Positions 1-4,949 of a stretch of DNA of 6,970 nt are shown piece by piece. The position numbers and the translations under genes were made by a program. The notes under the pieces were generated by a model that was not told the DNA's origin, made no database searches, and saw only the letters and a list, made by a program, of their open reading frames with translations. The stretch spans positions 1 to 6,970 of the forward strand of contig JAFRNO010000608.1 in assembly GCA_017430155.1 (NCBI GenBank). The letters run 5' to 3'. The first letter of the stretch is position 1; each line of letters begins with the position of its first letter. This DNA is from Kiritimatiellia bacterium. Its GTDB lineage: Bacteria > Verrucomicrobiota > Kiritimatiellia > RFP12 > UBA1067.

Positions 1-540
1 GTCCTCGCCCTTTTTGTGGCGGCCCGCGTTCTCGCGCCTGCCGCCGTGGTCGGGGTTGTTCTTCAGGATCCTCAGCTGCTTGTAGAGGCCGTTCAGCGTC
101 GGCGCGTCCACGTTCGCCGCCGCCTCGTTCAGCTCGGCCGGGCTGGGCGCGACGTCCTGCGAGGCGGGATCCGGCAGCGCCGCGCGCGCCGCGCCGATCG
201 TCTCCGCGTAAACGGACATGTAGCGCGTCGCAGTCATAGGCGAGATATCGGTATTGGCGTCCAGCCACGCAAGCCACTGTCCGTGGTCGCACTTCGCCTT
301 GGCGCGCGCGAGTTCCCAGCCTGCCATGATGCCGGCGGCGATCGAGAGCTTGCCGCTCGCCACGGAGAGGCGGTGCAGGAAGTTGATGCGCTGGCCGGGC
401 GTCTTGCCCTTGATCTTCGGCATGCGCGTGGACTTGACCGTAAGTGCGGTCGGTTCGCCAACGATCTCCGGCTCGATCGGTGCTGGGATTTTCTGCGGAG
501 GCAGCGGGGCAACCGCCTTACCTGGATTTTGCTTACTCAT
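1..540 (-). CDS. DUF3102-like phage protein, partial (C-terminus beyond the left edge)
   Basis: The first 180 codons are open to the window edge with no stop, so the C-terminus is missing. The start is the ATG at 540-538, which overlaps the TGA of the upstream HTH gene (ATGA). A GGGA-containing ribosome binding site lies about 8 bases ahead. The N-terminus (residues 1-45) is rich in Pro, Lys and Ala. Residues about 50-111 carry a pattern I associate with DUF3102: G74-W-E-L-A, an A-K pair, H86-G-x-W89, W92-L, then S-x-x-T-A-x-R-Y107-M. DUF3102 proteins are typical of phages and other mobile elements, and their biochemical role is not established. Residues after 115 are Ala-rich and the visible part ends in a basic stretch. 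It is a late member of the leftward operon. The family call is from memory of the pattern. The reading frame itself is secure. Confidence 0.72.
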   Translation of the reverse strand, partial: MSKQNPGKAVAPLPPQKIPAPIEPEIVGEPTALTVKSTRMPKIKGKTPGQRINFLHRLSVASGKLSIAAGIMAGWELARAKAKCDHGQWLAWLDANTDISPMTATRYMSVYAETIGAARAALPDPASQDVAPSPAELNEAAANVDAPTLNGLYKQLRILKNNPDHGGRRENAGRHKKGED

Positions 541-770
541 TTGATTGTCCCTTCTTCTGGTTCGTACTCGTTTGCCGCGACGTATGCTTCTGCGGCGGCG
601 CGGGAAATGACGTATTTGCCGCCGATCACGTTAGCCGCAATTCGACCTGTCTTGATCTCGGCGATGATGGCGTTGGTTGTGGAGAGCCCGTATGCGGCGG
701 CGATATCGGCTGGCGAGAGCAGCGGCTTGCGCGGCAGTCGCGCGACGATTGCTTGGGTGGTGGCGTTCAT
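537..770 (-). CDS. Excisionase/MerR-like helix-turn-helix protein
   Basis: A 77-residue protein if the ATG at 770-768 is used. It shows a compact winged-HTH pattern of the HTH_17/excisionase type: 'LLSPADIAAAYGLS' as the first helix and turn, 'AIIAEIKTGRIAANVIGGKY' as recognition helix and wing, then 'VISRAAAEAYVAA' as the closing helix. Such proteins bind DNA as small architectural or regulatory factors, for example excisionases and phage regulators. The start is not certain. A TTG at 800-798, inside the end of the 39-aa ORF, would add 10 residues, and neither start has a clear Shine-Dalgarno sequence. The acidic C-terminus ends in a TGA that overlaps the next ATG, which suggests coupled translation with the DUF3102-like gene. 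The target site is unknown. A role in recombination or late control is inference. Confidence 0.75.
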   Translation of the reverse strand: MNATTQAIVARLPRKPLLSPADIAAAYGLSTTNAIIAEIKTGRIAANVIGGKYVISRAAAEAYVAANEYEPEEGTIK

Positions 771-793
771 GGTGGGCGGCTCGTGGTTAGTGG

Positions 794-913
794 TTAGCAA
801 TCGAGGAAGTCGATCGCGATCAGGATGTACGGCAGGGCGCAGATGGCGTAGAAGAGCCAGTCGGGGATGTCGCCGCCGGCCCCGCAGATGGTGTTGGTGT
901 AGAGTTCGTTCAT
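794..913 (-). CDS. 39-aa single-TM membrane microprotein
   Basis: A short reading frame of 39 codons starts at ATG 913-911. This ATG shares one base with the TAA stop of the upstream gene (TAATG). A good ribosome binding site (CAGGAG) lies 6 bases upstream, still inside the upstream gene. The predicted peptide has a polar, Gly-rich N-terminus (MNELYTNTICGAGGDIPD) followed by one hydrophobic helix, WLFYAICALPYILIAIDFL, and ends in DC-stop at 796-794. It could be a small inner-membrane protein or a phage exclusion or signalling peptide. I do not recognise a family. The RBS, the stop-start overlap and the clean TM segment are the evidence that it is real. Its size means it could also be a chance frame. 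Confidence 0.6.
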   Translation of the reverse strand: MNELYTNTICGAGGDIPDWLFYAICALPYILIAIDFLDC

Positions 914-1296
914 TATGCGCTCCTGATGTCCGATCCGTGGATGATCGCGAGGTTGGTGTTGAGGCAGGTGAGCATCAGGCGTCCTTCGTGGCCCGTGAGC
1001 TCGGTGGCGGAGCCCATTCGCAGGTAGCGCCGGATGACGTCACCGCAGGGCGCGCCGAAGACGCGCGTCATCGCCTGAGTCGCGAAGCGGTAGGAGCCGT
1101 CGCCCATCTCGACGACGTAGTTCGGGAAGTGCGCGTCGCTGATGATCTTCACGGCGCAGAGCGCGAGCGCGTTGCGCGCCCGGCTCATCCGGCACCGGTC
1201 GCCCCACGAGAGGCGCGATGCCGCCTGTGACTTTGCCGTGTCGATGGCGTTGCGCGCCTCGACCCGGGCTTGCCATTCTCTTGCTGCTGTGTGCAT
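913..1296 (-). CDS. Hypothetical early phage protein
   Basis: 127 residues. The start is ATG 1296-1294, because a strong GGAGG sits 8 bases ahead (in the last codons of the upstream gene), whereas the longer in-frame extension reads through low-complexity sequence antisense-like to the G-rich tract and has no ribosome binding site. The N-terminal third is helical and basic (REWQARVEARNAIDTAKSQAA, residues about 6-26). The middle contains an alternating hydrophobic stretch (NYVVEMGDGSYRFATQAM) that could be a small beta unit, and the C-terminal part is mixed helix. No catalytic motif, TM helix or signal peptide is visible and I do not recognise the family. It lies 2 bases after the stop of 1299-1718 and its stop overlaps the next ATG, so it belongs to the coupled early operon. 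Confidence 0.72.
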   Translation of the reverse strand: MHTAAREWQARVEARNAIDTAKSQAASRLSWGDRCRMSRARNALALCAVKIISDAHFPNYVVEMGDGSYRFATQAMTRVFGAPCGDVIRRYLRMGSATELTGHEGRLMLTCLNTNLAIIHGSDIRSA

Positions 1297-1298
1297 GG

Positions 1299-1718
1299 TT
1301 AAGCCTCCGTGGTGGTGGCGGGGACGGTGGGGACCGTGGGGACGGCGGGGACGGAGGCGGCAGCCTCGCGGCGCTTCGCATGATAGCGCTGCTTCTCGAA
1401 GTGCTTCTTCATCAGCCAATGCGCACCCATCTTGAGTGCCTCCACATGGTCAACGCTCATCGTTCTCTTGCGCATCAGATCCATGAGAATGCCAGCCGCC
1501 ACATCGCGCCTCATGTGCGGCTTTTCGCCCGGCATCATCTTGGGCGTGTCGGGCTGGATCGGCTCGGCTTCGGTTGCGTGTTGCTGGTTGCCCATCTGCT
1601 CAATCTTCTCCGCCCATTCGTTCCACAGCGTCTTGGGAACTACTATACTGTCGGCAGGGATTATTTCGGTAATGTCTATACCCGCTGATGCGAGCCTCAT
1701 TTTTACTTCGTTATTCAT
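1299..1718 (-). CDS. Hypothetical early phage protein with Val-Pro-Thr repeat tail
   Basis: 139 residues starting at ATG 1718-1716, preceded by AAGGAGA at good spacing. The protein is charged and mostly helical. Residues about 1-45 include a hydrophobic, possibly oligomeric stretch (DITEIIPADSIVVPKTLWNEW). The middle is polar, followed by a Met/Lys/His-rich helical part (ILMDLMRKRTMSVDHVEALK). The last 17 residues are a low-complexity VPAVPTVPTVPA tail encoded by a 9-base tandem repeat, which makes a G-quadruplex-type tract on the opposite strand (1320-1350). No TM helix, metal site or known domain is evident. It lies 25 bases after the preceding gene in the leftward operon, and its stop is 2 bases from the next start. 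The function is unknown. Confidence 0.72.
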   Translation of the reverse strand: MNNEVKMRLASAGIDITEIIPADSIVVPKTLWNEWAEKIEQMGNQQHATEAEPIQPDTPKMMPGEKPHMRRDVAAGILMDLMRKRTMSVDHVEALKMGAHWLMKKHFEKQRYHAKRREAAASVPAVPTVPTVPATTTEA

Positions 1719-1743
1719 CTTGCTTCTCCTTGGTTGGTTTTGG

Positions 1744-2280
1744 TTAGATTCCAGTCGCATTTCGCGCGGCGGTCGCAAGCTCGCGCGAGATTTTCATTCC
1801 TTCGCCGAGGATAGCGACGGTCTGCGCGATGGCAGTCAGGTCGCTCCAGTACTTCGCCTGTGACGGCGCGGGCTTGAGGATCATGAGGATCAGTTCGTCA
1901 CGGTTCTTTCCCCGCAGGTTGTCAAGCGGCACGCCCATGTTGTAGGCGCGCTTGGCTAGGAACTGCTCAAGCTCGAAGTCGTCGGCCACCGCTGGGTAGA
2001 TGACCTTTCTTATGGCTTCTAGGGCTTTCACCGCTTCCCCCTCCGGACGCTTCTGGACGCGCTTGAAAGTGACCGTCTCGCGGCCGCCTCCGAAGCGGTG
2101 GCAGGGTTCGATGCTGGTGACTTCGAACTCCTCGAATGACTTCCGATGGTAGCAGCAGTCGCCGGTGATGCTGAGCATGACATGCTCGCCGACCTGGAAG
2201 CGACCGGCCTTGAGATCAGACCTCTCGATGTTTTTGGGGCTAATCTGCCCGTTGCGGTTGAGTACGACTCGTTTCATCAT
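1744..2280 (-). CDS. Hypothetical early phage protein, possible N-terminal beta-barrel
   Basis: 178 residues. The start is the first of two adjacent ATG codons (2280-2278), 8 bases after AAGGA. It overlaps the TGA of the upstream gene (ATGA). The second ATG at 2277 is possible. Residues about 20-80 look beta-rich, with a 'FQVGEHVMLSITGD' segment like the first strands of SH3/KOW-type barrels, then 'EEFEVTSIEP' and 'ETVTFKRVQ'. Residues about 85-140 are helical and acidic, and the C-terminus (KYWSDLTAIAQTVAILGEG) is an amphipathic helix. There is no recognisable active site. The barrel suggestion is inference from hydrophobic periodicity only. The gene sits mid-operon. The function is unknown. 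Confidence 0.74.
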   Translation of the reverse strand: MMKRVVLNRNGQISPKNIERSDLKAGRFQVGEHVMLSITGDCCYHRKSFEEFEVTSIEPCHRFGGGRETVTFKRVQKRPEGEAVKALEAIRKVIYPAVADDFELEQFLAKRAYNMGVPLDNLRGKNRDELILMILKPAPSQAKYWSDLTAIAQTVAILGEGMKISRELATAARNATGI

Positions 2281-2474
2281 TGCTTTGTTCCTTGGTTGGG
2301 TTGGGTTGGTTCGGGGTAAACCTCCCATGGAGGGAGTTCACAAAAATCTTCATCGGCATCGCCATCGTCGATCGGATCAACGCCGTAATCATCCGCGCCG
2401 TCGCAGTCGCATCCTCCGCCGAGCTGGGCGGGATCCTCGCAGTTCGCGAGAAATGGGCACATCGAGCACCACAT
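2277..2474 (-). CDS. Small Cys- and Asp-rich protein, possible metal binder
   Basis: 65 residues from ATG 2474-2472, which shares a base with the TGA of the zinc-ribbon gene (TGATG). A GGAG lies 7 bases upstream. The N-terminus has C3-S-M-C6, then C12, and C22-D-C24, followed by a very acidic stretch (residues about 25-46, many Asp) and C45. The C-terminus is Pro/Gln-rich and is encoded by the CCAACC-type repeats that also form the leader of the next gene. The Cys pairs suggest a zinc or iron-sulphur site, and the acidity suggests a DNA-mimic or protein-binding role. Both are inference. I recognise no family. The coupled start and preserved spacing argue that it is translated. Confidence 0.65.
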   Translation of the reverse strand: MWCSMCPFLANCEDPAQLGGGCDCDGADDYGVDPIDDGDADEDFCELPPWEVYPEPTQPNQGTKQ

Positions 2475-2683
2475 CACTTCATCTCCAGAATGTCGCCGTG
2501 GCCGCCCACGCCGGAGTAGCGCGGGTCGCACGCGCGCGCCGCGCGCCGCTGCTTCCACCGGCAGCTCGGGCAGTAGCGGTGCTCCACGTAGCCATCGTCG
2601 GAGCCTTGCACCTTGTACGGAGACAGCCGCGCATCCTCGAACGTGCGCCCGCACCGGCGGCACTTCTTCACGATCTTCGCCAT
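2474..2683 (-). CDS. Zinc-ribbon protein (two CxxC knuckles)
   Basis: 69 residues from ATG 2683-2681, with GGAGGGG 4 to 9 bases upstream. Two metal-binding knuckles are clear: C8-R-R-C11 and C38-P-S-C41, separated by 26 residues, the classic four-Cys zinc ribbon. Basic residues surround both (KKCRRCGR and CRWKQRRAAR), which fits binding of nucleic acid. The C-terminal part (YSGVGGHGDILEMK) looks unstructured. Mu Com is a small zinc-finger regulator in a comparable kind of phage, but the resemblance here is only the general Cys pattern, so I do not assign it. It is linked to its neighbours at both ends by TGATG overlaps. Confidence 0.78.
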   Translation of the reverse strand: MAKIVKKCRRCGRTFEDARLSPYKVQGSDDGYVEHRYCPSCRWKQRRAARACDPRYSGVGGHGDILEMK

Positions 2684-2964
2684 CACTTCCCCTCCATGAG
2701 GTAGTCTCCGATGTTCGGAATCCTGTTTGTTGTCGCGAACTCCTCGATGCTGTACATCTTCGGGGCCATACATGGACAGCTCGCGGCGTGCACCACCGAC
2801 ACGCCACGTCCGCCATACGCCGCCACGATGTAGTCATGGCCGCGAACCTTGCGCACATGGATCGACACGAAACCCACCTCGTCGAGTGTCGTTCCGTCTT
2901 CCGCTGTTGGATAACCGCACCCGGCGATGACGGCGCAGGCCAGAATCAATATAACCTTCTTCAT
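2683..2964 (-). CDS. Small early-operon lipoprotein
   Basis: 93 residues from ATG 2964-2962. A GTG directly before it is possible, but AAGGAGGGG is better spaced for the ATG. The N-terminus is a textbook lipoprotein signal: K2-K3, hydrophobic ILILACAV, then a lipobox V12-I-A-G-C16, so the mature protein should begin at lipidated Cys16. The mature part (about 78 residues) has a short beta-rich segment (DEVGFVSIHVRKVRGHDYIVAAYGG) and an SCPC motif near residue 64. The ending ...LMEGK encodes the ribosome binding site of the next gene. Envelope lipoproteins expressed by phages are often exclusion factors that block receptor or injection steps. Expression in an early operon makes that plausible here but it is not shown. 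Confidence 0.78.
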   Translation of the reverse strand: MKKVILILACAVIAGCGYPTAEDGTTLDEVGFVSIHVRKVRGHDYIVAAYGGRGVSVVHAASCPCMAPKMYSIEEFATTNRIPNIGDYLMEGK

Positions 2965-3143
2965 CACTTCCCCTCCTTGCCGTCTTCCTCGTCGTCCTCG
3001 TCATTCGCATCGATCGCGTCCGCGATACGTTCGAGCGCGTCCGCAGCACGTACGATGGAGTCGAGCACATGCCACACATACGCAATGAGCAAGCAACATA
3101 AAACCAGGGTGGCAAATGCTGCACAATAAATTTGGAATTCCAT
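2964..3143 (-). CDS. Small one-TM protein with acidic tail
   Basis: 59 residues from ATG 3143-3141, with GGAGG 7 bases ahead. Residues about 5-26 form one hydrophobic helix (IYCAAFATLVLCCLLIAYVW). Residues 27-47 form an amphipathic helix (LDSIVRAADALERIADAIDA), possibly a coiled coil, and residues 48-59 are almost all Asp, Glu, Gly and Lys. The short N-terminus suggests either orientation is possible. A cytoplasmic tail is my guess from the acidic end. Its stop shares a base with the ATG of the lipoprotein gene (TGATG), so the two membrane-associated products are probably made together. I do not recognise the family. A holin-like role is unlikely this early in the operon. An exclusion or membrane-anchor role is possible. 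Confidence 0.7.
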   Translation of the reverse strand: MEFQIYCAAFATLVLCCLLIAYVWHVLDSIVRAADALERIADAIDANDEDDEEDGKEGK

Positions 3144-3147
3144 CACT

Positions 3148-3255
3148 TCACCTCCAACTGGATGTTATTGCGCAGATTAACGCCCTCATGCGCCGCAGCA
3201 TCTCGCCACAGTTCATGCTCGCCGTAAAGTAGGCTCTATCAATCAATTGCTTCAT
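3148..3255 (-). CDS. Possible 35-aa peptide
   Basis: A 35-codon frame begins at ATG 3255-3253, overlapping the TGA of the Ner-like gene (ATGA), and ends in a TGA 5 bases before the next ATG. The peptide (MKQLIDRAYFTASMNCGEML and then a basic, Arg/Met-rich end) has no recognisable motif. The GGAGG ahead of the start is closer than ideal. Its last codons (TGG AGG TGA) provide the ribosome binding site for the next gene, so it might serve mainly to carry ribosomes across the gap. There is no other candidate frame in this interval with a normal start codon. Confidence 0.4.
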   Translation of the reverse strand: MKQLIDRAYFTASMNCGEMLRRMRALICAITSSWR

Positions 3256-3434
3256 CCCTCCACCTCCACGCCCATGCGGCGCAGCTGGCGGGCAAGGCGC
3301 TCGCTCGGCTTGCGCTGCCCGTGCAGCACATACGACAGATGCGCCCGCGAACACCCCAGCGCGCGCGCCGCCTGCGTCAAGCCGCGGTACACCACGCGCA
3401 CCTGCTCGATTTTCTCTAGTCTTGCCTTGACCAT
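3252..3434 (-). CDS. Ner/Cro-like helix-turn-helix regulator (first early gene)
   Basis: 60 residues from ATG 3434-3432, with AGAGGAAG about 6 bases upstream. Nearly the whole protein is a lambda-repressor-like HTH: 'GLTQAARALGCSRAHLSYVL' (residues about 18-37) gives the two helices and turn, followed by 'GQRKPSERLARQLRRMG', the usual G-x-R-x-P-S ending of Cro/Ner-type domains. It is the first gene after the early promoter and is divergent from the repressor, the same place occupied by ner in Mu and cro in lambdoid phages. By that analogy it would lower repressor and early transcription during lytic growth. Whether it binds the GTAG-N2-CTAC sites is not shown by the sequence. Confidence 0.8.
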   Translation of the reverse strand: MVKARLEKIEQVRVVYRGLTQAARALGCSRAHLSYVLHGQRKPSERLARQLRRMGVEVEG

Positions 3435-3459
3435 TCTTCTTCCTCTCGTTACGTTTTTT

Positions 3460-3468
3460 TGTTATACT
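3460..3468 (+). promoter_or_regulatory. Possible extended -10 for the repressor operon
   Basis: TGTTATACT matches an extended -10 (TG-n-TATACT) on the plus strand. There is no good -35. If used, transcription would start near 3475, giving a leader of about 83 bases that carries O1 and O2, and the promoter would face the early promoter head to head, as in P2. No better rightward promoter is visible ahead of the repressor, so this is a weak call. Confidence 0.3.
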
Positions 3469-3498
3469 TCCCGTGCCTGTTCCGCAGGGACGGCGCGT

Positions 3499-3527
3499 AT
3501 TGTAGCACTACGAATGCTACAGCGCAA
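3499..3527 (-). promoter_or_regulatory. Early (leftward) promoter
   Basis: On the minus strand TTGCGC (plus 3522-3527) is followed by a 17-bp spacer and TACAAT (plus 3499-3504), a good sigma70-type arrangement. Transcription would start near 3492 and reach the Ner-like gene after a leader of roughly 58 bases. A GTAG-N2-CTAC dyad lies between and over the promoter boxes, so occupancy by the repressor should block the polymerase. Confidence 0.7.
3502..3520. promoter_or_regulatory. Operator site O1 in the early promoter
   Basis: The sequence GTAGCACTACGAATGCTAC contains a GTAG-CA-CTAC dyad (3502-3511) and, in the longer reading, an inverted repeat GTAGCA, 7 bases, TGCTAC. It fills the spacer and part of the -10 box of the leftward promoter. 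The location between divergent HTH genes is where a phage repressor operator is expected. Confidence 0.6.
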
Positions 3528-3534
3528 GCAGAAA

Positions 3535-3546
3535 AGTAGTACTACT
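3535..3546. promoter_or_regulatory. Operator site O2 before the repressor gene
   Basis: AGTAGTACTACT is a perfect 12-bp palindrome with the same GTAG-N2-CTAC core as O1, centred 34 bp away. It ends 11 bases before the repressor ATG, so binding here could also block repressor transcription or translation. Confidence 0.55.
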
Positions 3547-3557
3547 GAAAGTTTTTT

Positions 3558-3887
3558 ATGGAAGCCCGTTTGAATGCACTCAAAGAGCGTTTAGGCGTTC
3601 AATGGAACGAATTGGCCGAACAAATCGGCATTAGCGTTCCCATGTTGGGATTTCTCCGACATGGAAATCGCAAGCCATCTCCTAAAGTTTTGCTAGCGAT
3701 CGAGGCTCTTGAGCGTAGTGATATTAGCACTACTACTGCTACAAGGGGAGAGGTTCAACGTTGGAAAGCCCGTGCGCTGACAGCTGAGGCGCGTGCTGCT
3801 GTAGCAGAAGAAAAATTGAAGCTAGTAAATGAGGCATTAGGCTACATTCTAAGTGGTACGGCAAAACTTCAGGAGGTGGTGAAGTGA
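3558..3887 (+). CDS. Short XRE-family phage repressor with coiled-coil tail
   Basis: 109 residues. An XRE/Cro-CI type HTH occupies residues about 5-50: 'WNELAEQIGISVPMLGFLRH' then G-N-R-K-P-S. Residues about 65-105 form a long, Ala- and Glu-rich helix with heptad spacing (EVQRWKARALTAEARAAVAE), probably a dimerising coiled coil. There is no room for a LexA/CI-type Ser-Lys peptidase domain, so induction would not work by RecA-stimulated self-cleavage. The gene is divergent from the early operon and flanked by GTAG-N2-CTAC sites, which supports a lysogenic repressor. The ATG at 3558 has only a weak GAAAG ahead, so translation may be inefficient. AGGAGGT near its end serves the next gene, with which it overlaps by GTGA. 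Confidence 0.8.
   Translation: MEARLNALKERLGVQWNELAEQIGISVPMLGFLRHGNRKPSPKVLLAIEALERSDISTTTATRGEVQRWKARALTAEARAAVAEEKLKLVNEALGYILSGTAKLQEVVK
3715..3742. promoter_or_regulatory. Possible operator O3 inside the repressor gene
   Basis: Two overlapping inverted repeats are present: GTAGTG, 7 bases, CACTAC (3715-3733) and TTAGCA, 7 bases, TGCTAC (3724-3742). Both share the GTAG/CTAC half-sites and 7-base centre of O1. TTAGCACTAC (3724-3733) is one base off the GTAG-N2-CTAC core. The region encodes a Ser/Thr-rich linker between the HTH and the coiled coil, so the sequence is less constrained by protein function. Confidence 0.4.
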
Positions 3888-4774
3888 GCATTGATAACAG
3901 TCCTGTATGGCAAAAGTGGGGCGCGATTGGAACTTGTGCTTCTGCCGTTGTTGCCCTAATTTCTGTTGCTGTTTATATTTGGCAAGCGGTGGAAGCAAAT
4001 CGTGCGCAGAAGGCATCAATCATCGCAAAAGAGGTATTGAAAACTGCACAAGTAAGAGTGGAAACCTTGCAAGAAAAGACCGCTATCCAAGAAACCGCCT
4101 TGAGTAATGCCCTCGAACAAGTTAGCCTTTATGGCGACATTATCGCGGCTGAAGGCGGCGATCGTTGGGCGTACGTCAGAGCCTCCAAACGATTATACCC
4201 GATTGCCGAAACAAATATCGCTGGTATGGCAGATTTCTTCATAATGCGCCTGTATGATGGCATTCGGCGTTTCCGCGGCCATCCATCCGATAATCCAATG
4301 TTGAAGTCCATAATGTTTTCGTCTAAAACAGTGTTCTTTGATGATGAATCGGTCTCGGCTGGCCTAAAGGCGTCAACTGTCACCGACAGGCTCTTTGCGA
4401 TAAATACTGTGCGTGTGCGAAGGATGTACAGCCTGTTGCCTACGCTTGTACACATTGTGGAGGACGACCCCGACCTAACCGTCGTGCAGTTTGCGCTTGA
4501 TGTGGTTACGAGCGTCCTAGGCAAGGCTAGGCATGGGCAATGGGATTTCGATGACATCGTGAGACACCCAGAAAGGTTTAAGAGCTGGTTCACGCAGACG
4601 TGGGAGAAGCTTGGCCCAAAACTGAAGTCGAGCGAGCCGCTTGCCGTTGAGAAATTGTCCTTAGAGAAGGCCGAGTCTGACTACTACTATCTTAAAAACA
4701 CGCAGACCGGTGAGACCTTTTCCCTGCCGGACGTAGATTCGGAAAATATAGTCCCGCTAAAATTCAAACCTTGA
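3884..4774 (+). CDS. Single-TM protein of the lysogenic operon, candidate exclusion or defence protein
   Basis: 296 residues from GTG 3884-3886, preceded by a strong AGGAGGT and overlapping the repressor stop by GTGA. Residues 1-12 are polar, residues about 13-34 form one TM helix (GAIGTCASAVVALISVAVYI), and residues 37-82 form a long charged helix, likely coiled coil (EVLKTAQVRVETLQEKTAIQ). The remaining 210 residues are a soluble mixed alpha/beta region with no motif I recognise: no Walker, HEPN, TIR, nuclease or protease signature is obvious. Co-transcription with the repressor means it should be made in the lysogen, where phages commonly carry superinfection-exclusion or abortive-infection genes. 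Base composition is lower in G+C than in the flanking genes, which suggests separate acquisition. Function is inference from position only. Confidence 0.75.
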   Translation: MSIDNSPVWQKWGAIGTCASAVVALISVAVYIWQAVEANRAQKASIIAKEVLKTAQVRVETLQEKTAIQETALSNALEQVSLYGDIIAAEGGDRWAYVRASKRLYPIAETNIAGMADFFIMRLYDGIRRFRGHPSDNPMLKSIMFSSKTVFFDDESVSAGLKASTVTDRLFAINTVRVRRMYSLLPTLVHIVEDDPDLTVVQFALDVVTSVLGKARHGQWDFDDIVRHPERFKSWFTQTWEKLGPKLKSSEPLAVEKLSLEKAESDYYYLKNTQTGETFSLPDVDSENIVPLKFKP

Positions 4775-4858
4775 AACGATATGCACTTCCGCGCATCTGC
4801 GTGGGAGAAACTGGACAACACCGAAATCAGCAAAGACCTACGTAATCCCCATGCTCCG

Positions 4859-4890
4859 CCCCTGCACCCCGCCTGCAGGGGTTCTTTCTT
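4859..4890 (+). terminator. Intrinsic terminator 1 after the lysogenic operon
   Basis: An 8-bp perfect stem, CCCCTGCA with TGCAGGGG, and a 7-base loop, followed by TTCTTTCTT. It lies 85 bases after the stop of the membrane-protein gene. Confidence 0.55.
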
Positions 4891-4913
4891 GCCCCTGAAA
4901 CGGGCCTTGAAAT

Positions 4914-4941
4914 AGCAAAACTCACCGCGGTGAGTTTTGCT
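4914..4941. terminator. 28-bp perfect palindrome, possible bidirectional terminator
   Basis: Fourteen-base arms (AGCAAAACTCACCG and its complement) meet without a spacer. The inner stem CTCAC/GTGAG with CGCG as loop is flanked by AAAA on one side and TTTT on the other, so it could terminate in both directions. A protein-binding site is the alternative. Confidence 0.55.
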
Positions 4942-4949
4942 CTCTAACC

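Noticed and set aside
16..1230. A 404-codon plus-strand open frame
   Set aside because: It is antisense to four well-supported minus-strand genes, has no ribosome binding site and its product is Arg-rich low-complexity, as expected for a shadow frame in GC-rich DNA.
2294..2309. GGTTGGGTTGGGTTGG as a regulatory quadruplex
   Set aside because: It can only form a weak two-layer structure and is explained by CCAACC repeats ahead of ribosome binding sites. I see nothing further to support a function.
3796..3807. CTGCTGTAGCAG as another operator
   Set aside because: It contains GTAGCA but lacks the GTAG-N2-CTAC core and lies in a repetitive Ala-encoding stretch of the coiled coil.
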